64,000 nt of DNA from Blasia pusilla (lineage: Eukaryota; Marchantiophyta; Marchantiopsida; Blasiales): the NCBI GenBank assembly GCA_050084515.1, contig CM114273.1, forward strand, positions 15,810,001 through 15,874,000, written 5' to 3'. This document shows, one piece after another, positions 34,381 through 47,500 of this stretch (positions within the stretch are counted from its first letter, which is position 1; every line of letters starts with the position of its first letter). Below the pieces are notes generated by a model, which was not told the origin of the DNA, did not search any database, and saw only the letters and a program-made list of their open reading frames with translations. The position numbers and the translations under genes were made by a program.

Positions 34381-35533
34381 ATTTTTTGGGTCTCCATGCC
34401 CACTCTTTTGTATCGCGATGGGTTTCCCATCCTTTTTCTATATATATTATAGTTTTCTCGTGACAAGTGTTTTCTAAGAATGAACTAGACAAGCTTGGAA
34501 AGTAGTGGGGCTTCCAATGGACTTTCACAGATGTGAAAGCTCGTTCGGGAGAATTTGCAGACAGAATGTTCGTCGACTGCAAGGGGTCCTTTAACAACTT
34601 TCTAACGAAGAGAAAAAAGAATAGGTGTTGTTCCCACAATGCGATGCAGTATAGACGAATTCATCGAATCAAGTGTACGGTAAAGTTCTTCCGTTGGATC
34701 TTCTGGAGCGTGGTCCCGGGTCTTCGGATCCATGCATCCATCTCGTATAAGATCAGAAACACAGACGGATTGTACTCGTCACCGCCAAAATGATCCTCTC
34801 TTCTGGTGATTACCGTCGTCACACGGACTCAAACCCTGTATAAAGACCGTTTGGGTCTCCTCTGCTCGTCTACACACCGAATTTTGGATCTGTTTGTATG
34901 GCCTCACGCATACTCCATGATTTCAATGAATTTTGTGAGTTCACTGTCTTGCAAAACTCTTTACAGTATCGGATCAAGGAAGACAGTATCCCACAAATGT
35001 GTACCATTACTTATTCCAATCACTCTCGTCCCTAAATATGTTACCGGCACCTCGTTCCTTTACCTGAGAGAGCCGCGGGCACCCACTCGGAGACAGTGCC
35101 TGCTTTTAGGAAGAGAAACCAGGAGATGGAGAACCCATCAGGAGTTCAGAAGAGGGGGACGCCACAACCGGCCCGGAAAAAGGGGTAACCCCCGTGTGTC
35201 CACAAATCACTCATCTGTGAAAACTTGCTCTTGAACATGGACGTGACTTGGCCCAGTATGTACTGATAACCAGGGACTGTCTCAACCTCTATTTTCTCTC
35301 CGATTGCTTATCCTATTTGACCGTTGCCAAGCTTTAGACATGATCACCACCATTAGATATGACAACACCAGGAGCCCGAAATTAGTGGCAGTGATTTAAA
35401 CCCTCATGTGTCCATTCCTGCACCTTCGAAACAAAAAAAAGCTTAAACACATGACACATGATAGTTGTCAAAGAATCGAACGTCAGATAGAAGATAAGAA
35501 TCAAAATTTTTGTCATTTGCATCTGACCAGGAT
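34381..35533. other. Region between the LINE and UGGT, including the UGGT 3' UTR
   Basis: No gene is supported. Minus-strand sequence just below 35534 is presumably the UGGT 3' UTR; it is AT-rich with a long T run near 35440 in gene sense. Short ORFs at 34379-34639 and 34806-35234 are unrecognised. Confidence 0.4.
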
Positions 35534-38500
35534 CTAAAGTTCCGACTTGGACTCCAAGTCTACTATGACTACCTCTTCTAAAGCTTCAATTTTCTCTGTA
35601 GAATCCTCTGCTGGTGAATCTAGGATTTCTTTTGCAGAGACCGGTGCTGTTCCTGACTCAACGCTTGGAGAACCACCAAGTATTCTTGATGTGAATTCCC
35701 GTGCTTCTTGGTCTAATGCAGGCCATTCTGCAACAATCCGCCTTGCGCCCTGCAGAATAAGGAGGATTTCAGTTTCACCTTCTTGGATTAATGATCAGTG
35801 TGCCAAAGACTGCAATGTATAATGGCAGAAGTTTCTGTCCCATTATGGCAGATAAGGCAGCAATAGAACATGCAATAAGCAGACATAGACTAAATATATG
35901 CACTTACAACAGGTTAGGGACATCAGAGAAAGTAGAGAAGTAAACCTCAAGCTTTGGTTCTTTTGTTTGGGGATTGTTGCAGAGATCAATTGTCTTTGCT
36001 TGTGCCTTGGTGCCATTCCCGCACCATGATTCACACCAAAGCCATTGCTGTGGCAATGAGAAAATTGGTACTGTATGCTGGGCATAATTTGGTAGATCCT
36101 GGAATCAATGGATCATCATGAAAGTAAATGAATCAGCTGCCTGGAACAATCGAAGACCAAAGAAACTAGTCGCAACATAATGATTCTCCAGCACTGACCT
36201 GGAGACATTCTCTACAAAGGAAAATCAAACCCTCCATTCCATAAGCAATGAAGACATTGCTTTTCACCAGTTCATTGAAAGACTACAGGATCGCAGAGCA
36301 GTTTGCTCAGAAACTCACATGAGAAACCGATTATCATCGAGCTCTATACCTGATCAAGATTAGATAGACTGTTGGGATCTTTGCTCAAACTCTCGTAGAA
36401 CACACGTAAATTATCTCCGGCAGCAGATTGACGAAACTTAACCAGATCCACTACATATAGGGCACTGGTTAATGTGCAGAATACCAACGTCAGAATCCAT
36501 TCATATACTTTTCCAAAGTCAGAATCCATTCATATATAAGATTAATTTAGGATGCCCGAAGTCTCTCCATACTTAGAAGGCAGCACATGAGAAAAACGTT
36601 TTTTGTTCTTCTAATGTGTAGTAATAATTTTTATATTGGGAACATCAAAATTAAATTAATACTTCACAACAGGATGGAGTGCAACATGTAACCATACTTC
36701 GAATCGACAGAACATTGGATGACTCTTCAAGCTATGGAGCCTGCTCTACTTAAATGATGTCAGCATTGCAAATGTGAGCTTAGGACAGTAAGTACCTGAT
36801 ATGATAAGGTTTGCCACGGAGATGATCCTTCCAGAACCCCTGTTACATCCACAATAAAAATAATTATGGGCCAGGACACCTACTCACAACAACATAAGCA
36901 TTCTAAATCTGAAGTAGCTCAAAATGCCCACAACTACCAGACTAATGTGAGCTCTATCACTGCTAGGTAATTCACCCAGAAAATTCCTTTTTCCATGATC
37001 TCATGGATTCTGTTCTGACATCTTGACCATCCAAAGTCCCTACTTTGACCTGGCGAGAGGGAGTGCCAATCTGTTATCTCTCAAAGGAGTCAGTTGTGTG
37101 TGGACACCAGAACTCTTGCGAAGACGAATAAGCTCTCAGGTCTTCGAAACTCAAGAGAGCCAGATTGATTCCAATAGCATCATTTCTAGGAATTCCACTC
37201 ACTTGATTCCAGAACCGATATCCATCCATATCCCTATTGTTGTCACAGAAAGGAGTGTAAGCTAATGGTCGGCCTTTTATGTCCATATCATACAACTGCC
37301 CCATATCTGTTCGAACGATTTGATCTGCATCAACAAAGATAACCTGCACAGGGAAAATGGATTCAGTCTGGTATTCTGCTCTGATATACAGTGACGATGC
37401 TGAACTAACATGATAACTTCAAACTCCAATCTGGTTTGTTATAGACATGATTGAATTACGAAAGGGCACCTTCTTCAAAGATAGGGGGAAAATGACATCC
37501 AGGAAGAGAATTTTGTATGCCCAGATGATGCGCTGCTTCTCAGTTTGTTTGTGAAGCCATGTGGGCCATTTGTAAGTGACAAGATCATACTCAAAGCCGT
37601 ACTCCTTGGCCATATGTGGTATAACATCCTGCCATGATGGATACATGATACAACAGCCAAGATCAAGTCATAGCCAATGCTACTCAATGGATGAGCTTAT
37701 CATGCCTGAGCACACTTGATTGCTTCCAACTCAGCAACCAAGCAACACCAAGCAGATATTAGCAACGAGTAGCAGCAGTTCTTAAAACACGAACAAAAAT
37801 ACTGCAGGATACTCGTGTAGGCCTCTACAAATATAGACAAAAGGATAAGAAAAACCTGACATTGATCACAATTAAACACTTATCTAAGCCTGTACCTGAA
37901 TAGTTTTCTTGTGCTTTCCTTCGAACAAACATTTCTAGCACTATAGTATAACTATTCTATAGAAGTTCTGCAGTAAAACTATTTTTATGGTGCTTCCCTG
38001 GGTTCATTCGCCTAAAAAGACCTGTGAAATGTTCATTCCTCATGTACCTTGAATTGTGGAGAGAGATAATTCTTGATAAACCAGAATTTGACGGGTCGCT
38101 GTGTGTTCTTCAAGACACTCAACATCATTATCTTCAAGAATCGCTCATATCTGCAATCATTGACCAGCATTTGATAGACTTAAAATACTTCCGTCACCCT
38201 CTTAGCCGGTCCACGTGTGAGCAGGGTTCAAAAGAAAACACCAATATACTTTAAGAGATTGAGGATGTTCATAAACATGATCAAGTATTTGATACCTACT
38301 AAGTTGTTCCCAAACTAGGGAACAACAAAGTAGTTATCTCAAATTCAGCTTCAAAGATTCCTAGCTTGCAATCTGGACTAGGAAGAGGTAAGTACAAGTG
38401 CCCAGATGCAATTGAAAAAATATTGATGGTTTCTCCTCTCCTGCCCGCTGACTTTCCATCTCTATGTGCCTGCCAACCAGATACAGATCTGAAGTCATCA

Positions 38501-41500
38501 ATCACATTTGCTCGTTCAAATACAAACTGGTTATGAAATAATCTGTGCAGAATGTTGAGAATGCAGTACATCCCAAACACAAGAATTATGGATTGTATTG
38601 TGTACAGAAGTCAGCTAGGAACTATGATTGGCAAAGGGTCTGGACAGTAGCTGCACCTGGCCTGGTCTAGTACAGTAGGAAGAAAGGTATAAATAGACAG
38701 TCCCATTAGTCCCTCTTCTCTCTAGATTCTTATTACAGAAATGCATTTTTTTTCTGTAGATTGGGTCAATCAGTGGAGTGAATCTTCCCTTACTGCTTCA
38801 CCTTTTATCTCCCATTTCCTAATACAGGAAATAAATCAAGCCTTAGAACAGCCACACTGTTGTAAGGTATACATAAACACATATGGAAACAGAAGCACTG
38901 AGGATCTTACTGTATTTGACTTGCGGTCATGCCCTCCAGACTTAGGATTACCACCAAGAAAATCAGATGCCCAGCGTAGGAAGCCCTTGCCATCACGGTT
39001 TTTCTTGTCCTGCATACAAGAGTTAAGGGAATGAGTCATTTTCCAGTCAAATCACAAACGCTGTCTATTAATAACAACATTGGACCACCCAACACTAGCA
39101 GAAATACCAGTGTATGATTTTCAGCTTTTAATCATCATAAAGCTCATAAAGTATAATATTAAATCAGTTTCCTTGCCTTGGACAATCAAAGGCATTTATT
39201 TACTGATTCATTGCTCCAAAAACTCTCCTTTATATCTGGGTTTCTATGGACAATAAATTAGTTAATTCAATCCCTTATTTGTAGACAGCATCTGCAGGAT
39301 TATGGAAATGAAAAGTTTCCTGGCAAGAAAAACAGCTCTAATTGCTACACACATCTGACTCCATGCTCAAATACTGCACTGAACGCTGGAACTTCTTTCA
39401 TCTCATGCACAAGAAAGTAGGGATAGTTATCTTACTCCGCTTGAGCCTGACACTGTCCTATCATCAGCTGCATCACTGGCCTCAAGCATCTGCTCATCCT
39501 CTTTGCCCTGCCTCTTTACTACCTCAAAACGTACTGATTTTCCCCTCAAATCTTGGACCACAACCCGTCTTGTGGTCAAACCCTCACTTGTGCCCTCTCC
39601 AGGGCCCTCCAGCGTATAGAGTTCAGTGGAGCGGCCAGGTGCAAGCTGAAGATTCCACACTCCTGGAGATGCCTTCAGTTGCCAATATCCCAAGTTTGCC
39701 ATCACAATTGTGTCCTCTGAATGAGGACGAAGTTTTGTTCCTAAAATCAGTTGGAGACCACGGGGAGGTTCGCCATCTTTCTCATGACAGTGGCCTGCAG
39801 TTCACATCACATAAAAAGGCATGTAAGAAAAGTTGACAGGCTGAGTAGGAATCCTATTGGGTCGAGGCTTACACTTGGAAATGAGAAAAAAATGTTTTAA
39901 AAACTCCAGTTTGAGTGAAGTAGTTGCAAGTTTGGTAGTTACCAGTGAGAACTAATGCCTCCAACTCATAGACAGCGGTCATAGTGCGATCATCCTTCAA
40001 CTTTTCAAGAACAATGTTGTCAAGATCATGGCTGCAAAGAGGGAATACATCAGGATCAAAGCACTTGGATTCAAATGTAGACAAATTTGCAAATTCTTCT
40101 TATCTGACAATTGAAAATTGGAGTTAGCAAATGTAACTGCAAGGAAGTCCAGGATTAACTGTGTATGTTATCACTACAATTGTACTCTGCCAGATGCTTC
40201 CTTGTTCAACAGAGTGCATATTAACTTCACTTACATATAGTCATACTAAGTGACTGCACAGCTGCAATCATCCATCATGTTGTAAAACAAAGTAACTTGG
40301 AGTTTACTATAGTGAAAAGTAACTGATAGAATTACTATAGTAACTTAGTATTTTACCACAGTAAATAGTAATTTCTTGTTACTATACATTTACCTCAGTA
40401 ATTCTCAGAATTACTGTGGGCGGCAGGCCCTAACCCTAAAACCTAGAAACTCATTCTCTTGGCTGTATATAACCCTCAGAGGGTGCCCTGCGAAATTACA
40501 TTCTCTTACACCTTTTTGTACACAACTCTCTGAGCTGAGGAGCTGATTGAGCAGCACTCAGTGTGCTTTGCTTACCTGAGTGGATTGTGCTTCTGACCTC
40601 AGTAGTTCAGTGTGCTAAGCACTGAGTGTGCTGCTGCTTACAGACTGAGAGGTCTGCTGACCTGAGGGGTTAAGTGAGTCTTGTGATGAAAGGTGTCTAG
40701 TAGTACTAACCTGAGTGGTTGCTACTGAGATGTCTACTGCTGCTAACCTGAGTGGTTGCTATTGCAGTAAGTGTGCTTGAGAATGCTAGGTAGTCTGGTG
40801 ATACAAGTTGTCTGGTGCTTTCCTCTACAATCTAACCTGAGTGGTTGCTATTGCACTAAGTGTGCTTGTAATAGCTAGGTTGTAGAGAAACTCTGATATT
40901 CTAAAACATCATAACCATCAAGAACGTTCAGAATGATTCATGAATATGAGGGGTTCAACTTTTTAATATGCACTGATAGACTTACATGGCGATGACTGGC
41001 TCTACCAACCAGGACTCAGGAACATCAAGATTCATTGTTAGGGTCTTTGAAGGTGGCATGTTGGAGAAAACACCAATGGGACCTGGAGAAAGAGCTCCTT
41101 CAGAGGTGAATGCATCCTGCAAAAGACAACAATTTTATGACTCAAAAACAGCCAGAGAGTACATTTGCAAACGATCTCTACATGGTCCCATTAGGGCCCT
41201 AGTTTTGTTGAAGAGAAAAGTACAGATGCAACTTGAGTTACGAGATGGGACATACCTTTGAGGGCACCACATATCTATAGAAGTTCTTCAGGGGTAAATC
41301 AGCGAGGGCACTCTGTACGGGAAAGTTCAGCAGGAATTAGTTCAGGCTCTCACATGACGTTCAGATCTATACTTCTTATCTTAATGAGCAATTTCCTCTA
41401 GAGCTGGAAACCTTGGAATAAACTTTTCATGTATCAACATCATCTCCACAGGAAAGAAAAGCTGCAGAGTGACTGCAAGTGGACTAGATTGCTTGTACAA

Positions 41501-44500
41501 GGCCACACAAATGATACAAACTGGACAGATATTCTCACCATAGGATTTAACACAATTCGCATGCTGGGCTTCATCCATTCCTGAAGCAGCACTAGAAGTG
41601 GAGTTATCTTCTGGCCTGTTCCACTAAGTGGATCGATTACAGCATCCACATGAAGATTTGCATCCTCGACTTCACGCACAATAGCACTATCAAAACCATT
41701 CACAACCATCAATTTGAAGGAACACATGAGGAAGTTGGAAGTTATATTGTACAAAAAATCTCAAAGATACAAGCGTACACTATTTTAACAAGTTGGTGCT
41801 TCAACAAATCTCAAGATGCATACCTATGTTCAGCTTTCAGAATGTCAAAGTTAGCTGTATCAGAGCTACGGGAGCGAGCTGCCATCGAGGAAGACACTCC
41901 CATGATGACGGAACTAAGAAATTCACTGCACAATTCGTGGGTGACAAAAAGCACAAGTCACTGTGAGTAATCTTCAAAGGTCCAACCATCAGTGTATGGC
42001 AACCACCACCTTACTCCACTAGACTGCTGCAACTCTAAACACACACCCAGTGAGGCCATAACTGTCAAGTGGTCTTTCAAGTAAGTTCAAGACACCAAAA
42101 AAAAATCATTACCTTGTCAGTTCATCAGGTTCCATATTGCTCCACTCAATTTCCTCAATTATCTCTTTGATTGGTTTCACTCGACTCTCATATTCAACTG
42201 AATCAAGTAGCATAAAGTCCTCTGCAACAAAATGGTTTCCAGCCTTTTGTCTAAAAACCTGCAATATCATGACAAAACTTGCAACATTAGATCAATATTC
42301 ATTCCGCATGAATCTGAACATGTGGATGTGCAGACTGGACAAGAGATGAAAAAAGAAGCCTCACCCTTCCATTAGTTACAATTGCATTGGAACCAGCCTT
42401 CAAGCCAAGTAGTCCAGATAGGAAAACTTGTTCCTGTCACACCCACCCAGCACTGATATTTAGCTTTGCCCAGTATACTCAAGGTATCATTCAAAACACC
42501 GAACACCTCTTAGTCATTCTTAGAGTATAAATAGCACTCCAGGGTTACACACACTATCAAGAGTGTAAAGTTCATGTCTTAGTTCCATGAACTTACCTCA
42601 CGTATTTGATTATCTACAGCCTGCCTCTTATCGAGATCCAGAAGCGCATGTTCTAAGTAGGATCTTTTTATACCCATCTCCTCCGCTAGATTTAGAATGT
42701 GAATAACCATTTTGTTCTCCGCAGTTTGCTGTAGCTCAGCAACTTCTTTGCTGTTTAATAGCTCCTCCATACTAAGCAACTTCTGCAAAAAAGGCACCAC
42801 CTTTGCCCTTCGGCTGTAATTTGTATCAGTGCACAGCTTTCATCCTCTTTTTGAGCCCAACAACGAAATTAACCTTATCAACTAGATGTGCAGCCAGAGA
42901 TGGTCCAGCTTCAACATATCACATCAAACACCAGCAGCTTCCTGTTCATGGGGACCTTTCCACCTCTGCAGACTCTTTGAACTCTCTTCCGGACATTTCT
43001 GAACACATTTATTCATACTCCGCATTGAAGTGACTGTTCTGTTTGAGCAACTCCTGCCATTGAGTCATATTCCAATGTGCCGAGTCAGCAGCTCAAAGTA
43101 CTGATTACCTGGGACTATTTGCTACTGAAACCACAACTTGGACCAATAATGAGAATGTGCCAGAGTTGTCAGGGATCTTCATATTATGTAGCACTCCAAC
43201 TCTCCCTATCTTGGTGCCTCCCATCTGCAAACTCAAATGGACACAAAGATATAAAGGCTGTTATGGCACCCTCTAGTTGTTGAAGTAGTTCCTCGAACTG
43301 GTTTTCTCCAAAAACTGGATCCCACATACAAAATTAATAACACATCCTACACTTCGAAACGTAGTACTTACACACATGCTGCCATGGCACAACGATATCA
43401 AGCAAACTCACTACCTCACATCTTGCCAAACGGCTCTGGATATATTCTAGCAGATCTACTTAACGTGCGTTCAGAATGTCTTGTAAACTGCCATTTGACT
43501 TTTCAACAACTATCCTCAATCAAAAACAATGTGATTAGATATAGGGGTCTGCACACAAGATGCTGTCTGGGTCCTTACAAGGTAACTGAGTGCTTGTTGA
43601 AGGAGAACTATGCCACTCCTCTCAGATAGATCGACACATAGCCAGTGAGTGATAGGCTTCAAGTCATCTTCAGCTGTGTCCATACAATCAAATTTTACCA
43701 TGAGGGGCCACTATGTTGTCTCATTTCTATACTACCACAAGAGGAATTGTAAGTTCTTATCCCAATTCTCTACTGATAATGAAAAATTTTAGTTCATGCC
43801 ATAAGTAAGAACCCAATCAATCACAACCCTGCTTAGGAGAAGGACAAAGTTCAATACTTCCAGGGAAGTGCAGATATTGTAGTTTAGTTAAGACCACCTC
43901 CTTCTCTGCAACGGCTAAAGCAAGTGAAACATACTCGCGTTCTTCCTTTCTCATGCCAACAATCTGCACAGATGAAATTCCAAAGAAAAGCAAAAGTTAC
44001 GTATTTCAATGCAAGGCAATTGAACCAAACAATCCTTCTGCACACTTAAATGTATCCCATCAAAGTCCAAATCCAACCTGAGGATTGTAGCGAGGTTGCC
44101 CACTTTCCGATAAGAACTTATCCAAGACATCTGTTCGAGAGTTAATTCTTCCAAAGTAAACCCCCTCCTGTATTCTGGGGAACTCATCATTCATTGCTGA
44201 AATAGCAGCATTCTGCACCTGTCCCAATAAAATTCTATGAGAAACTGAGACAACCAAATGATTCAAATGGTGAGAAATTTTTTTAGTACAAAATGAAACT
44301 CATTTGTTCACTGGAAGGAGAAAGATAGAAAGGTACCACAAAATCGTAAGAAGGTAAAACACCACTCTTTGCTACAAACCAGATTTTTCTCCTCTTTAGT
44401 ACAGCATTCTAATTAGCCTGCTTCCCTGGATACAATCAAATTCAAAAGTGTTTCCAACATAACACTCTTCTATACTTCAAACTCTCTTTTATGGAAAGAT

Positions 44501-47500
44501 CAACTTATCCAAAAAAGAATTCGGATTGGTTAGGGATCGTACCTGGCTTGGCCCATACACAAGACCATTCATCAACAGGGTTGGATTCATCCGCGATAAT
44601 CCCAGCTTGTGCACAAAAAGAGAGCTTTTAAACACTTGATCCTCAAACTCAGCTCCTCTTCTAACTTCTTGCAAAATTGACTGAACATTTGCTTTTCCCT
44701 TAGCTCTGGAAAGGTATTGTCACATTATTAGCAGCCCCATAAGTTTCATCGCTGACATTAGAGGTAACATGTAATGCAATAACTCAATCATGAATCAAAA
44801 GTGATACTCAAAATGACTGTCATGATCATCTGAACAACATATAACTTCTACAAACTGCTCAATGGTAAAAGTATTGAATTAAGCAACTTCCACACCTGAA
44901 GCTCCCGTTTGGTAAACAAACCTGATGATATCTATGAATGTATCCTCAGCAATGGAAGCCAATATCGGATCATCATCACCTTCGCCACTTCCATCCACCG
45001 CTTCATTTATCTGTAACAGTATCTTACATTGAGATACATATACCATCACATATAGGCAACATGTCGTAGTCTTTCAAGTAAGAGAAATACCGAGTAGTGA
45101 GCTTACATTATTCAAAACTCAAGATCAACCTACCATATTCAAGAAGCCAAATCCAGTGGTGACGTCGAATTTTTCTTTTAGATACAAAAACAGACGAATA
45201 ACCTGCACCCAATCATAGTTGTAATGTAAGAGTCTATGTTTGTGTAAAACGTTTAATTGCAGATCCAAAAAGCCCTACGTCCTCTCCTCACATGTGCGTA
45301 CCTGCAGTCTACAAAGATAATACACCTACAACAAAATGTTATGGCATTTGTCCAACATATAACCTGAGAAGGTCATGTTCTACAATCGTCATACGACTAT
45401 CATCTCAAGTCACCGGTACATAGTACCATGACACACCATGCAAAATCCTTCCAGGCTAACAAGGCACTAAGCAAATCAGATGGACAAACGACCACACATT
45501 CAAGCCAGTTGAAGAGAATTAAACTTTCCAAACGCTCCCTAGCAGACAGATCCCTCAAAGTTGAGAGGAGGGTAGAGATGATGGATTCACCAGGTCAGAG
45601 ATGTCTTCTTCGTTTGTATCCAACTTCCTTAAGTCTGACACTGAGGAGATATCCCCTCCCTGTTCTTCAATAGCTCTAGTCAGCTTTGATGACATGAATA
45701 ATACACCAAATCGAATAGGAACATTGTTTTGAAAATAATATGTCATGGTATCCACCATCTGCATTTACACCACAGTTTATAATTATGCATAAGCTGCGTA
45801 TTTGAACCAGACCAGTGACTGAACGGCCAAGATGGCATGGGTAGAATTAATACCTTGTTACTCAAGTTGATGCATGTCAAGAATGACCACTGAAATTATG
45901 CCACTCTTGCAAGATATGTAAAAAGGTTACATGGCTCACCATAGTACAATTTCTGCACATGCTGCTTCTCTGGCCCACTAACAAAGCTAATGGTTATGGT
46001 GTTTACCAACCATGACCAAGTCAACAGTACAGAAATCAAGAATCAATTGCATAGCACAGAAAGCTCAATTCGTATTGGTTATTCTTAGACTACACCCAAC
46101 CATAGCCTCATATGTTGATGCCATTGAACCATGATAAGTTTCCAGTGAAAAGCTCAAAAGCCACTACTCAGTTTTCACCTGTGAAATACGCACAATTTTA
46201 CAACAGTTACAAACCTCTGAGAAACAGATTTAGGTATGACTGATGGCAAAGCAGAACATACCTTCAGGCCAGATGGTAAACCTGGATCGATAACATATAC
46301 ACCATGATACAAGTTTTTCCGGATGAAGCGCATTTGTCCAGGATATGCAGGCATTAAAAGCTGCATCCAAGTTGTGTAAGTGCAGGATTCAACCTTTTCT
46401 CTATACTCTGGGACACCAGAAACTCTTCAGAACGACAGAATCCTTGAAAGTAGTACTTCAGACCATTCGCAGACTGCCCAGAAATGAAAAGATTCCGACA
46501 CTAACGAAACACAAAGAGTCCAACTGGGTAGATAGAGCATAAACTCATTGCAGGTAATCCGTTTTGTGTGGCTCCCACATACATGGCATCACTGCATGCA
46601 AGCAAGAACATACCACCGTTGTCCGAGAGCATGTACCTCGTTTAGATTGGCACGCCAACGCTTGTACATGGAATCTTCTTCAATATTATTAAGGTAGTGC
46701 ACATGCTCAGAACGGAAGTCTAGGCGTACAGAGCTAGCTTCTGCAGGTTCCGTCAACTTCAGCAGCTTCCTTATATACTTTGGAGGTACCTGCAACCAGG
46801 CAATGTGTTAATCTTGAGTGTTATAGGTATTATTGATATTATTGAGAATTCTGTTATTTGCATTCAACCCCTTATTTTAGATCTTCCTCACATATGCATT
46901 CAATGCATTTAAACAACGTACTATAAGACATCAAATATCACATCCCAAAACCATCATCATGCCAAATCTACATTCATAAAACATACAACTTACGTGAATA
47001 AATCCTCAAATTGATCAGCAGCTGACGGTAACCAAGGGCACCTTGTAGTCCATACTGAACAACAACTGCAAGATCATAGCTAGGAGGAAAATTTGAAGGT
47101 CTGTGTAGGTTCCAAACACACATTGTCCAGAGACAAATATCTCACCTAGAGGTGAACTGGTTTATATCAGCAGTTGAAGAGAACAAAGGTTGTTTGTGTG
47201 GGAGTCAGAGGGAGGTTTAAAGTGATCGCACACACACGCACACAAGATGGATATTATTTGTTGATGTGACCAGTCGTAGAACCATGAATTTCCTTGATTG
47301 TCCAGGGACTAATATCTCACCTAGAGGTGAACTGGTTTATATCAGCAGTTGAAGAGAACAAAGGTTGTTTGTATCGGAGTTAGAGTGAAGTTTGAAGTGA
47401 TTGCTGCATCCTCCCAGACCCTAGCCTAGCCTTGTACAAGTACATCAGAGGGAAGAGTACCTTCACTTGAGCTATCTTCCCAGCCACTGAAAGCTCCCCT

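Noticed and set aside
35547-35822. Plus-strand 91-codon ORF at the UGGT 3' end
   Set aside because: It is the antisense of UGGT exon 38, whose frame and splice site match the family.
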